Source: Minisyncoccota bacterium
GTDB lineage: Bacteria > Patescibacteriota > Minisyncoccia > Minisyncoccales > CG1-02-41-26
Direction: 5' to 3'
Length of the DNA stretch: 42,519 bases
Assembly (NCBI GenBank): GCA_028718965.1
Contig: JAQUKS010000005.1
Span: 1-42,519 of the forward strand
Position 1 is the stretch's first letter, and the number at the start of each line of letters is the position of its first letter. Positions 1 through 7,414 of this stretch are shown here, piece after piece. Below the pieces are notes generated by a model, which was not told where the DNA came from, ran no database searches, and saw nothing but the letters and a program-made list of their open reading frames with translations. The translations under genes and the position numbers were made by a program.

Positions 1-1613
1 GTCAGGCAGGCAAGCCGCCCGCGGAAATCGCCGCGATTATCGCTGAAAATATTCCCTCGGACGAAACGATAGAAAAGACAACGGCTGCGGGGCCTTATGT
101 CAATTTCAGAATAAAACCGCGGATTTTATTCAACAGCGTGCTGGAAGAAATTATCGCCCGGAAAGGAAATTACGGTTTTTTGGAAAACAATCATCAAAAG
201 CAGAGGGTGATGGTAGAGTATCTCTCGCCCAACACCAATAAGCCCCTGCACCTGGGCCATTTGCGCAACGGCGCTTTGGGCATGGCAACGGCGAATATGC
301 TCGCGGCCGCGGGAGCGAAAATTATCAAGGCAAATTTGGTGAATGACAGGGGAGTGCATATCTGCAAATCAATGCTTGCCTGGCAGAAATGGGCCAACGG
401 CGAGACTCCGGAATCGGCCGGAGAAAAAGGCGACCATTTCGTGGGCAGATGGTACGTGAAATACGCCGTTGAGGCTGAAAAAGACCCGAGTCTGGAGCAG
501 GAAGTGCAAGCAATGCTTAAAAAATGGGAACAGGGCGACCCGGAAATCATCAAACTATGGGAGATGATGAATAACTGGGTTTATGAGGGTTTTAAAGCAA
601 CCTACGAGCGATTCGGCCTGCGATTCGATGTATTCTTTTATGAAAGCCAGACTTATAAACTAGGCAAGAATATCGCGCAAAACGGGCTGAATAAAGCCAT
701 TTTCCAGAAAACCGACAAAGGCAGCATCGTTGTCGAATTACCTCCGGATGAATTCGGGATGGAGCAGGACGGCCAGCTAAAGAAAATCACCCTGCTTCGC
801 GAAGACGGCACCAGCGTGTATATCACCCAGGACCTGGGCACGGCTGTTTTAAAATTCCAGGATTATGATTTGAACCAGTCGATTTACGTGGTAGGCTCGG
901 AGCAGAACTATCATTTTCGGGTGCTTTTCAAGCTTTTGGAAATGCTGGGTTATGCCTGGGCGAAAAATTGCCGCCATCTTTCTTACGGTATGGTGTATTT
1001 GCCCGAAGGCAAAATGAAATCCCGTGAAGGCAAAATAGTTGACGCTGACGATCTGATTGTCCGGATGGAAAATTTGGCCAGAGAAGAGATTGAAAAACGC
1101 CACAAAGAGGAGCCGTTGGGTGAAAAAGAGGTGAGCGAGAGAGCTTTGAAAATCGCTCTTGGGGCGATAAAATTTTACCTTTTGCGCGTGGGCGCGGAGC
1201 AGGATATCCATTTCAATCCGCAGGAGTCACTGTCGTTTGAAGGTTTCACCGGACCATACTGCCAATACGCTTACGCCAGAGCCAGAAGCATATTGAGGTC
1301 AGAGGCGGCTGGGGCCAGGAATAAAATCGACTATTCTCTGCTGGGCAATGAGCAGGAACTTTTGCTGGCGCAGAAACTTATGGCCTTTCCTCAAGTGATC
1401 AAGGCCGGAGCGGAAGCTCTTAATCCTTCAAAAATAGCGGTTTATGTTTACGACTTAGCCAAAGCCTTTAATCAGTTTTATCAAAAGCATTCGGTGCTTA
1501 GCGCCCAAAATCAAGAGACAGTAACGGCTCGTTTGACTCTCGTCTCCGGGGTAGCTATAATTATTAAACAATCACTCGGGCTGCTGGGCATTGATGTTTT
1601 GGAAGAAATGTAA
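1..1613 (+). CDS. argS: Arginyl-tRNA synthetase, 5' end cut off by the window
   Basis: Charges tRNA-Arg with arginine in the cytoplasm (class I aminoacyl-tRNA synthetase). The reading frame is open from base 3 with no start codon inside the window; an in-frame GTG at 138 is internal, because the residues before it (GPYVNFRIKP) belong to the N-terminal ArgRS domain. The HIGH-type motif is HLGH within NKPLHLGHLRNG (about 243-278), and the KMSKS-type loop is KMKSREGK (about 1012-1036). The C-terminal DALR anticodon-binding domain includes SFEGFTGPYCQYAYARARSI and ends with GIDVLEEM. No further gene is seen upstream. The assignment is secure; the true start lies outside the window. Confidence 0.96.
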   Translation, partial: QAGKPPAEIAAIIAENIPSDETIEKTTAAGPYVNFRIKPRILFNSVLEEIIARKGNYGFLENNHQKQRVMVEYLSPNTNKPLHLGHLRNGALGMATANMLAAAGAKIIKANLVNDRGVHICKSMLAWQKWANGETPESAGEKGDHFVGRWYVKYAVEAEKDPSLEQEVQAMLKKWEQGDPEIIKLWEMMNNWVYEGFKATYERFGLRFDVFFYESQTYKLGKNIAQNGLNKAIFQKTDKGSIVVELPPDEFGMEQDGQLKKITLLREDGTSVYITQDLGTAVLKFQDYDLNQSIYVVGSEQNYHFRVLFKLLEMLGYAWAKNCRHLSYGMVYLPEGKMKSREGKIVDADDLIVRMENLAREEIEKRHKEEPLGEKEVSERALKIALGAIKFYLLRVGAEQDIHFNPQESLSFEGFTGPYCQYAYARARSILRSEAAGARNKIDYSLLGNEQELLLAQKLMAFPQVIKAGAEALNPSKIAVYVYDLAKAFNQFYQKHSVLSAQNQETVTARLTLVSGVAIIIKQSLGLLGIDVLEEM

Positions 1614-1651
1614 AGCCCTCCCAGCTCTTCTTGTTTAATATTCAAAGCCAA

Positions 1652-2485
1652 ATGTCAAACCAATCAAAATCCATAAACACTCCCAAACATCAAGCCTTCA
1701 CCCTCATCGAACTCCTTGTCGTAATAGCCATCATCGGCATCTTAGCCTCCATTGTAATCGTGTCCTTTCCCACCGCCACCCAGAAAGCCAGGCTGGCCAA
1801 GACTCTCTCCTGGGCCGGAAGCGTGAGCCACTCCCTGGGATCAAGTGCCGTTGGCATCTGGACCTTTGACAACATCTCCGGAACAACCGTCTATGATGAT
1901 TCGGGCAACGACAACAACGGCACGATCTCGGGAGCCACGGTGGTTGACGGCGTGGTGGACAAGGCCCTCTCCTTTGACGGGGTGAATGATTATGTGAGCA
2001 TTCCCGATCCGGTTCTCGGCGCTACTCAAATGACGGTTTGCGCCTGGGCCAAAAAAAATTCTTACACCGGTTATCAAAGCATAGGCTGCGATTATTCGTC
2101 GGTCGCGCGCAACTGGCTTTTGGGTTATGAAAATCCGGACGAAACAGTACACTTTTACGCCGGAGACGGCACTTCGGCCAGCAGTATTTCCATATCCGGA
2201 TTCACGGCTGACACGTGGCATTTCATTTGCGGCATTTTTGACGGGACAGCGGGCAAATTGACCATTTATCTGGACAATACCAAAAATGAAAGAACAGTTA
2301 CTATAAGTAATATAGGGCCGACTCCGGCCTCGTCGGCTCTACGCCGTATTGGTTGCTATGGCTCTTATTACTTTCATGGTTTGATCGATGATTTTCGTAT
2401 TTTCAGGGAGGCTTTTACCCAGGCCCAGGTCCAACAGCTTTACGCTGAAGGAATAATGACCCACCGGAACCTGGCGACAAAATGA
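1652..2485 (+). CDS. Type IV pilin-like protein fused to a LamG (concanavalin A-like) domain
   Basis: Surface protein of 277 aa. The N-terminus is a class III prepilin signal with the processing and assembly motif FTLIELLVVIAIIGIL, which anchors the protein and allows entry into a pilus or pseudopilus after cleavage by a prepilin peptidase. Residues from about 65 to the end match a LamG/concanavalin A-like fold: GIWTFDN, then DKALSFDGVNDYVSIPD, and the family ending GLIDDFRIF followed by the A-x-V-x-x-LY pattern. LamG domains bind glycans or proteins, so a role in host or surface attachment is inferred. ATG 1652 is preferred to TTG 1631. There is no SD sequence. A hairpin terminator follows, so the gene is probably transcribed alone or as the last gene after argS. 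Confidence 0.85.
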   Translation: MSNQSKSINTPKHQAFTLIELLVVIAIIGILASIVIVSFPTATQKARLAKTLSWAGSVSHSLGSSAVGIWTFDNISGTTVYDDSGNDNNGTISGATVVDGVVDKALSFDGVNDYVSIPDPVLGATQMTVCAWAKKNSYTGYQSIGCDYSSVARNWLLGYENPDETVHFYAGDGTSASSISISGFTADTWHFICGIFDGTAGKLTIYLDNTKNERTVTISNIGPTPASSALRRIGCYGSYYFHGLIDDFRIFREAFTQAQVQQLYAEGIMTHRNLATK

Positions 2486-2525
2486 GCTTCACATACCCCG
2501 GATTGTGTTTTTAACACTCACTCGG

Positions 2526-2556
2526 AAATATACCCCTCCGGGGAATATTTCTTTTA
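2526..2556 (+). terminator. Intrinsic terminator after the LamG pilin
   Basis: An 11-base arm (2526-2536) pairs with 2540-2550 with one mismatch, across a 3-base loop. A T-rich tract follows. Confidence 0.7.
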
Positions 2557-2574
2557 CTTTGTTTGAAATTTTTT

Positions 2575-3243
2575 ATGCGTAAAATCGTTCTGTTAAGACA
2601 TGGCGAAAGCGTCTGGAACCGCGACAATATGTTCGCGGGCTGGGTTGACGTAGAGCTATCGGACAGGGGAGTGCGACAAGCCAAAGAAGCGGCTGTTATT
2701 CTGAAAAAAGAAGGATTCTTATTCGACACTGCTTTTGCCTCAATATTGAAAAGAGCAGTTCATACCCTGGAAATCGTTTTGAAAGAAATGAACTTGTCGG
2801 ATGTAGTAATAATAGAAGATGAGCGTCTCAATGAAAGGCATTACGGTTCTTTGCAAGGCGTTAACAAGAAAGAGGCGGTCAGGAAATTTGGAGAAGAGCA
2901 GGTGCGTAAATGGCGGAGGGGCTACGAGGATCGGCCGCCCGAAGGCGAATCATTGGCGGATGTCGTGGAGCGGGTGGAGCTTTGCTGGCAGGAAAAAATA
3001 ATTCCCGCCATACGAGAAGGGAAAAGCATCCTGATCTCAGCCCACGGCAACAGCTTGAGAGCTTTGGTAAAAATACTCGACCGGCTCTCCGGTAGCGAGG
3101 TGGAGAAATTAAACATTCCCACGGGCATTCCCCTGGTTTACGAACTGAACGAAGCCCTTGAACCGGTAAAACATTATTATTTAGCCGAACCCGGCCAAGC
3201 CGAAGAAGCCATTAAGGCGGTGGCGGAAGAAACGAAAATATAA
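2575..3243 (+). CDS. gpmA: 2,3-bisphosphoglycerate-dependent phosphoglycerate mutase
   Basis: Interconverts 3- and 2-phosphoglycerate in lower glycolysis. At 222 aa it is a little shorter than the usual 230-250. The phosphoacceptor histidine is H9 in LLRHGESVWN, followed by the family motif AGWVDVELSDRG; the second histidine is in SAHGNSLRAL. ERHYGSLQG and the YEDRPPEGES region match the dPGM substrate loop. ATG 2575 is chosen over the upstream TTG 2563 because the fold begins at MRKIVLLRHG. There is no SD sequence; the bases before the ATG are T-rich. GAPDH lies 1.2 kb downstream, so two glycolytic steps are encoded close together. Confidence 0.95.
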   Translation: MRKIVLLRHGESVWNRDNMFAGWVDVELSDRGVRQAKEAAVILKKEGFLFDTAFASILKRAVHTLEIVLKEMNLSDVVIIEDERLNERHYGSLQGVNKKEAVRKFGEEQVRKWRRGYEDRPPEGESLADVVERVELCWQEKIIPAIREGKSILISAHGNSLRALVKILDRLSGSEVEKLNIPTGIPLVYELNEALEPVKHYYLAEPGQAEEAIKAVAEETKI

Positions 3244-3289
3244 GGGGGTATTGCCAAGAAAAAAATCATTTGTTAGAATACAGCCAAAA

Positions 3290-3319
3290 TTAACATTGTA
3301 TTGACTATTACCGTATAAT
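3290..3319 (+). promoter_or_regulatory. Probable sigma-70-type promoter
   Basis: TTAACA (3290-3295), an 18-base spacer, then a perfect TATAAT (3314-3319). It predicts a leader of about 35 bases before the ATG at 3360. The 116-base gap it sits in contains no other gene. Confidence 0.6.
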
Positions 3320-3359
3320 TACGAATTATCCGGCAATAGTTATTCAAAAAATATCAGCT

Positions 3360-4139
3360 ATGCCTAATTTTAGCTTGGAAAAACCACAAAATTTGATTAT
3401 CGCGATTCTTCTGGTCGCGGTTGTTGTCTTGGGTTATATGCAATTCGGACACGGCCTGGCCACGCCAGGCGGTTTATCGCAAAAAGAGGCGGTAGAGGCT
3501 GCAATGGCCTTTATCAACCAGAATATGATAGATGCGTCTTCGCCTGCGGCCGAACTGAGCGGAGAAGCCACCGAAGAAGCCGGCCTTTATAAGTTCAATA
3601 TCAAGGTGCAGGGCCAGGAATTTCCCGTTTATGTTTCCAAAGACGGCAATCTGCTTTTTCCGCAGGGGCCGATCAATATAAAGGAAGTCCAGGCTCAGAA
3701 AACCGCTACCACGACCGATAACGGGCAAAACGGAACATCCGCGCAAGCTACCACTATCGGCAATTTTAACGTAACAACCGAAGATGTCTGCATGGAAGAC
3801 GGCAAGCCAGTGGTTTACTTTTTCGGCTCCGAAGGCTGCCCGCATTGCAAATGGCAGCATCCGGTCGTGCTGGAAGTTATGAAGCGGTTCGAAGGCGTCG
3901 TTGCTTTTCATGACAATATGGATAATGGCGCGGATATGGATATCTTCAACAAATACAGCCAGGGAGGCATTCCGACTTTGGTTTTGGGATGCAAATATTA
4001 CAGAGAGGGTTCGGGCGAAAGGGATGGCGAAGAACAGGATGCCAAGAACATCACCGCTTTGCTTTGCGCGATAACGAATAACCAGCCCGGGGGGGTCTGC
4101 TCGGAAGTGGCTGATTTAGTCGGCCAGATTAAACAGTAA
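3360..4139 (+). CDS. Membrane-anchored thioredoxin-fold protein (CPHC)
   Basis: A 259-aa protein with one N-terminal transmembrane helix (about residues 11-26), a predicted extracytoplasmic domain (about 40-110), a Thr/Gln-rich linker, and a C-terminal thioredoxin fold. The redox motif is C160-P-H-C163, the DsbA-type sequence, in VVYFFGSEGCPHCKWQHP. A cis-proline lies in GGIPTLVLGC. Two further cysteines (LGC and LLC) follow. It probably makes, isomerises or reduces disulfides in exported proteins; the Cys-rich exported protein at 29353 is a possible client (inference). The glutaredoxin-like gene starts 29 bases downstream. The direction of the redox reaction cannot be told from sequence. Confidence 0.8.
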   Translation: MPNFSLEKPQNLIIAILLVAVVVLGYMQFGHGLATPGGLSQKEAVEAAMAFINQNMIDASSPAAELSGEATEEAGLYKFNIKVQGQEFPVYVSKDGNLLFPQGPINIKEVQAQKTATTTDNGQNGTSAQATTIGNFNVTTEDVCMEDGKPVVYFFGSEGCPHCKWQHPVVLEVMKRFEGVVAFHDNMDNGADMDIFNKYSQGGIPTLVLGCKYYREGSGERDGEEQDAKNITALLCAITNNQPGGVCSEVADLVGQIKQ

Positions 4140-4168
4140 TCGGTTAATTTATCACTAATTCTAATTTT

Positions 4169-4405
4169 ATGGTTATTAAGGTTTATAGCACGCAAACCTG
4201 CCCTTACTGCGTTACGTTGAAAGAGTACTTAAAAGCCAATAATATCGCCTTTGAGGACATTGATGTTTCTTTTGACGCGAAATTACAGCAGGAGATGATT
4301 GATAAGTCCGGCCAGATGGGAGTGCCGGTGGTGGACATAGACGGCCAAATCGTGGTAGGTTTCGATAAAGAAAGAATATCCCGGCTTTTGGATATTAAAA
4401 GCTAA
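4169..4405 (+). CDS. Glutaredoxin-like / NrdH-type redoxin
   Basis: A small cytoplasmic thioredoxin-fold protein of 78 aa. The N-terminal strand is followed by the dithiol site C11-P-Y-C14, the classical glutaredoxin motif, and the cis-Pro segment is GVPVVDIDG. Length and the GFDKERIS ending match the glutaredoxin-like YruB/NrdH group. It is expected to shuttle electrons to a reductase client; the partner is not in this window. It follows the membrane CPHC protein, so the two may form a thiol-redox pair. No SD sequence is present before ATG 4169. Confidence 0.85.
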   Translation: MVIKVYSTQTCPYCVTLKEYLKANNIAFEDIDVSFDAKLQQEMIDKSGQMGVPVVDIDGQIVVGFDKERISRLLDIKS

Positions 4406-4429
4406 AATAAATTTTATTTCTTAATGCAT

Positions 4430-5338
4430 ATGGCGAAAGTTGCCATTAATGGTTTCGGTCGTATCGGTATGCTCACGGCAAGAAGGATGTTGGAAAAACA
4501 TCCTTCTTTGCGGTTAGCGGCGATCAATGATCCTGCCAGCAAAGACCCGGGAATCGGGGTAAAGTTTTTCAGCGAAAAAGACCCCGCAAACTTACCCTGG
4601 AAGGATATGGGCATTGATATCGTTTTGGAATGTTCGGGATTTTTTACCGAAATCGAAGGGGCTAAAAAGCATGTTTCAGCGGGCGCGAAAAAAGTAATAA
4701 TCTCCGCTCCGTCCGATTCCGAGGAAATTCCCGTTTATCTGCTCGGAGTCAACGCGGAAGAATACGATCCCGCCAAAGACGACATAATCTCGATGGGCTC
4801 TTGCACCACTAACGCTGTGGCTCCGGTGGCGAAAATATTGGATGAAAAATTCGGCGTTAAAGCGGGCTTTGTAAATACTGTCCACAGCTACACCAATTCG
4901 CAGAATAAAGTTTTCCCCAACTGGCGGACCGACCCGGCCGCCAAATTGAGCATAATTCCCTCAACAACCGGCGCCACCAAAACAGTGGAAAAATGCCTGC
5001 CGCGCCTGAAAGACAGGCTGAACGGCCTTTCTTTGCGCGTGCCGACCGAAACCGTGTCCATTGTCGAATTCGTTTTTCAGTCAAAAAAGAAAGCGACTGC
5101 CGGGCAGGTGAACGAAATTTTGCGCGAAGCGGCCCAGGCCGACGAACTCAAAGACATCCTGAAATTCGAAAACAAAAAAATGATTTCCAATGACCTGAAA
5201 GGCAGCCCGTATTCGGGCATTGTTGATGCGGCTCTCACGCAAACGTTCGGCAAGCTGATTAAAGTTTTAATCTGGTACGATAACGAATTCGGGTATGCTT
5301 GCCGGTTGAGCGAAATGGCCGAATACATAGCGAAGTAA
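4430..5338 (+). CDS. gap: Type I glyceraldehyde-3-phosphate dehydrogenase, shortened
   Basis: Oxidises glyceraldehyde 3-phosphate to 1,3-bisphosphoglycerate with NAD(P). It has 302 aa against the usual 330-340. The Rossmann motif NGFGRIG begins at residue 7. The catalytic cysteine is C125 in SCTTNAVAP and the partner histidine is H152 in VHSYTNSQ, the canonical spacing of 27. IIPSTTGATK, LRVPTETVSIV and WYDNEFGYACRL are conserved. Between AINDP and the SEKDPANLPW strand the protein has about 15 residues where E. coli GapA has about 43, so the KYDSTHG segment of the NAD-binding domain is missing. Start codons at 4424 and 4430 are both possible. No SD sequence. Confidence 0.93.
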   Translation: MAKVAINGFGRIGMLTARRMLEKHPSLRLAAINDPASKDPGIGVKFFSEKDPANLPWKDMGIDIVLECSGFFTEIEGAKKHVSAGAKKVIISAPSDSEEIPVYLLGVNAEEYDPAKDDIISMGSCTTNAVAPVAKILDEKFGVKAGFVNTVHSYTNSQNKVFPNWRTDPAAKLSIIPSTTGATKTVEKCLPRLKDRLNGLSLRVPTETVSIVEFVFQSKKKATAGQVNEILREAAQADELKDILKFENKKMISNDLKGSPYSGIVDAALTQTFGKLIKVLIWYDNEFGYACRLSEMAEYIAK

Positions 5339-5367
5339 ATACCACCCGGGCCGGATATTGGCAGGGG

Positions 5368-5393
5368 CCTGTGGAATTGTCCACAGGTTTTTT
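5368..5393 (+). terminator. Intrinsic terminator after gap
   Basis: CCTGTGGA (5368-5375) pairs perfectly with TCCACAGG (5380-5387) across a 4-base loop, followed by TTTTTT. Confidence 0.85.
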
Positions 5394-5394
5394 A

Positions 5395-5423
5395 TTTCAG
5401 TCGAAAGGATAAAGAGTTATAAT
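5395..5423 (+). promoter_or_regulatory. Promoter of acdB, leaderless geometry
   Basis: Perfect TATAAT at 5418-5423 with a weak -35 (TTTCAG, 5395-5400) and a 17-base spacer. Only eight bases separate the -10 box from the ATG at 5432, so transcription should begin at or next to the start codon. Confidence 0.6.
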
Positions 5424-5431
5424 AAGCAAAT

Positions 5432-6052
5432 ATGCTTTTGGGTTTTGAAAAAACAAAAGAACTGCTGGAAAAATACCATATACCCATGGCAGAGAGCTTG
5501 GTCATTGAAAGCGCGGAGCAGGGGATTGAATTCGCCCGCCGGGTTGGTTTTCCGGTGGTTTTGAAACTGATTTCAAACGACATTCTGCATAAAATCGATA
5601 AAGGCCTGGTAAGGCTGGATATCCGAAATGAAAATGATTTGACCGTTGCCCGAAAGGAGCTTAGCTCCTTTCACGTGAAAGGAGCTAAGCTCCTTTCACA
5701 AAAACAGGTTTCAGGTGTAGAGCTTTTTATCGGTATGAAGCGCGACAAGAGTTTCGGCCCGGTGTTAAGCTTCGGCCTGGGCGGAATATTCGTTGAAATC
5801 CTGCGCGATGTTGTCTTCGGTATTTGCCCGGTTGGTAAAGAGCAGGCGCTAAAAATGATAAAAAGCGTCAAAGGTTATGAAATTTTGCGCGGATATAGAG
5901 GGCAGGCGGCCGTTGATATCGAGAAACTGGCGGAAATATTAGCGAATATTTCCAGTCTCGCAATCGGAAACGCGGATGTCGTGGAGATTGACTTCAATCC
6001 GGTGTTCGCTAATGGCAGCGATATTTTGGTGGCAGATGCAAAAATTATTTAA
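5432..6052 (+). CDS. acdB: Acetyl-CoA synthetase (ADP-forming), beta subunit (ATP-grasp)
   Basis: ATP-grasp subunit (206 aa) of the ADP-forming acyl-CoA synthetase, which converts acyl-CoA, ADP and phosphate to acid, CoA and ATP. Family blocks are visible: GFPVVLKLISNDILHK (nucleotide-binding strand), GVELFIGMKRDKSFGP, FGLGGIFVEIL, and the C-terminal EIDFNPVFANG. It overlaps acdA by 17 bases, giving the usual two-subunit arrangement. Residues about 74-89 are encoded by a perfect 46-base palindrome (separate entry), although the protein keeps roughly normal length across that stretch. In fermenters this enzyme yields ATP from acetyl-CoA; the exact acyl substrate is not certain. Confidence 0.9.
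   Translation: MLLGFEKTKELLEKYHIPMAESLVIESAEQGIEFARRVGFPVVLKLISNDILHKIDKGLVRLDIRNENDLTVARKELSSFHVKGAKLLSQKQVSGVELFIGMKRDKSFGPVLSFGLGGIFVEILRDVVFGICPVGKEQALKMIKSVKGYEILRGYRGQAAVDIEKLAEILANISSLAIGNADVVEIDFNPVFANGSDILVADAKII
5652..5697. repeat. 46-base perfect palindrome inside acdB
   Basis: The segment equals its own reverse complement over 46 bases. It is built from two 19-base units, AAAGGAGCTTAGCTCCTTT and its reverse complement, each nearly palindromic, flanking a central CACGTG. It is read through in frame as ELSSFHVKGAKLLS. It resembles a small palindromic element carried inside a coding region. I found no second copy in the window. Confidence 0.9.
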
Positions 6053-7400
6053 TCCAAAATCAATTGTTTTGATAGGCGCTACCGGCCGGCAAGGTTCGGT
6101 CGGTTTGGGTATTGCGAAAAATTTATTGGCAGGAGCGGGAAAGCGAAGAAAGATATTTTTCGTCAATCCTAACAGCGCGAAAGTTCTAAACCGGAAAACG
6201 TTCGTTTCAATCGGTGACATAAAAGAAAAAATCGACCTGGCGATTATCGCGGTGCCATCGCGCTTCGTGGAGGGCGTGGGGCAGGAGTGCTGCTTGGCGG
6301 GCGTGGGTGCGGCGGTCATAATTTCTTCGGGGTTCGCCGAAACAGGCGTCGAAGGCGAGAAAGCGCAGCAAGCAATCAGCGAAATGTTCGCGCGAAACAA
6401 CATTCCGCTGGTCGGGCCGAATTGCCTCGGGGTCATAAACCCATCAAAGGGGCTTAACGCCTCGTTCGCTCCCGAAACGCCCCAAAAGGGAAATATCGCT
6501 TTTTTGTCGCAGTCGGGCGCCCTGGTTGATTCGATAATCGACAAATCGCTTTCGGAAAACTTCGGATTTTCTTTGATGGTGTCTTATGGCAACGAAGCGG
6601 GCCTTTCGCTAAACGATTTTCTGAAAATCGCCGATGAAGATAAAAATACCGAAGTAATCGTTGTTTACCTGGAAGAAATAAAAAACGGCCGGGAATTTAT
6701 GAAAATCGCTTCGGGAATTACCGGGCGGAAACCGATAGTTATTTTAAAAGGCGGCAAAACCCGGGAAGGCAAAAAAGCGGTTCAAAGCCATACCGCTTCG
6801 CTGGCGGGCGATGAAAAAATCTATTCAGCGGCTTTCGCGCAAGCGGGCATTGTCGAAGCTGAAACCATCGAGGATTTGTTTCTAATTGCCAGGACTCTGT
6901 CGGTTTATCCGAAAGCGGCCGGGCCATGGGCTGTTTTAACCAACGGAGGAGCTGTCGGCGTCTTGACGGCCGACTGGTGCTCGAAGCTGGGCGTGGGACT
7001 GGCCGAAATACCGCAGGCGGTTTTCGATGAAATCGCAAAAAGCGAAAAAGTAAACGCGGCTTTCTCGAGAAATAATCCTTTGGACATTATCGGGGATGCT
7101 TCAAGTCAGGGGTACGAAGCTGCTTTATGGAGCCTGCTGGGACAAAAAGAAATTTCCGGAGTTATTTTCTGTCAGACATTGCAGGCAATGACCGACCCGT
7201 TTCAAAACGCCGAAATCATCATCGAGGCGCGGAAGCGATTTCCCGAAAAGCCGGTTTTACCGTTGTTTTTGGGCGGAAAAACAACAAAAAAGGGGAGTGA
7301 TGCTCTTGTTAAAAAAGGACTTTTCTGCTTTAACGAGCCACGCGACGCGGCTCTGGCGGCCCGCTCTTTACAGGGCGCCGATATTCCCGTAAATTATTAA
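6036..7400 (+). CDS. acdA: Acetyl-CoA synthetase (ADP-forming), alpha subunit
   Basis: CoA-binding and ligase subunit (454 aa) that partners AcdB in substrate-level ATP synthesis. The N-terminal CoA-binding Rossmann domain has SIVLIGATGRQGSVG. Two succinyl-CoA-ligase-like flavodoxin domains follow, with GPNCLGVINP, FLSQSGALVDS and VSYGNEAGLSLNDFL. The phospho-relay histidine is expected in AVQSHTASLAGD. ATG 6036 is chosen because it starts the fold (MQKLFNPKSIVLIG); the frame stays open upstream but there it lies inside acdB. The 17-base overlap with acdB implies translational coupling. Archaeal-type AcdAB is common in Patescibacteria (established knowledge). Confidence 0.92.
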   Translation: MQKLFNPKSIVLIGATGRQGSVGLGIAKNLLAGAGKRRKIFFVNPNSAKVLNRKTFVSIGDIKEKIDLAIIAVPSRFVEGVGQECCLAGVGAAVIISSGFAETGVEGEKAQQAISEMFARNNIPLVGPNCLGVINPSKGLNASFAPETPQKGNIAFLSQSGALVDSIIDKSLSENFGFSLMVSYGNEAGLSLNDFLKIADEDKNTEVIVVYLEEIKNGREFMKIASGITGRKPIVILKGGKTREGKKAVQSHTASLAGDEKIYSAAFAQAGIVEAETIEDLFLIARTLSVYPKAAGPWAVLTNGGAVGVLTADWCSKLGVGLAEIPQAVFDEIAKSEKVNAAFSRNNPLDIIGDASSQGYEAALWSLLGQKEISGVIFCQTLQAMTDPFQNAEIIIEARKRFPEKPVLPLFLGGKTTKKGSDALVKKGLFCFNEPRDAALAARSLQGADIPVNY

Positions 7401-7414
7401 ATATTAACGAACTT

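Noticed and set aside
5358-5564. 68-codon ORF overlapping the acdB start
   Set aside because: Shadow frame across the gap terminator and acdB.
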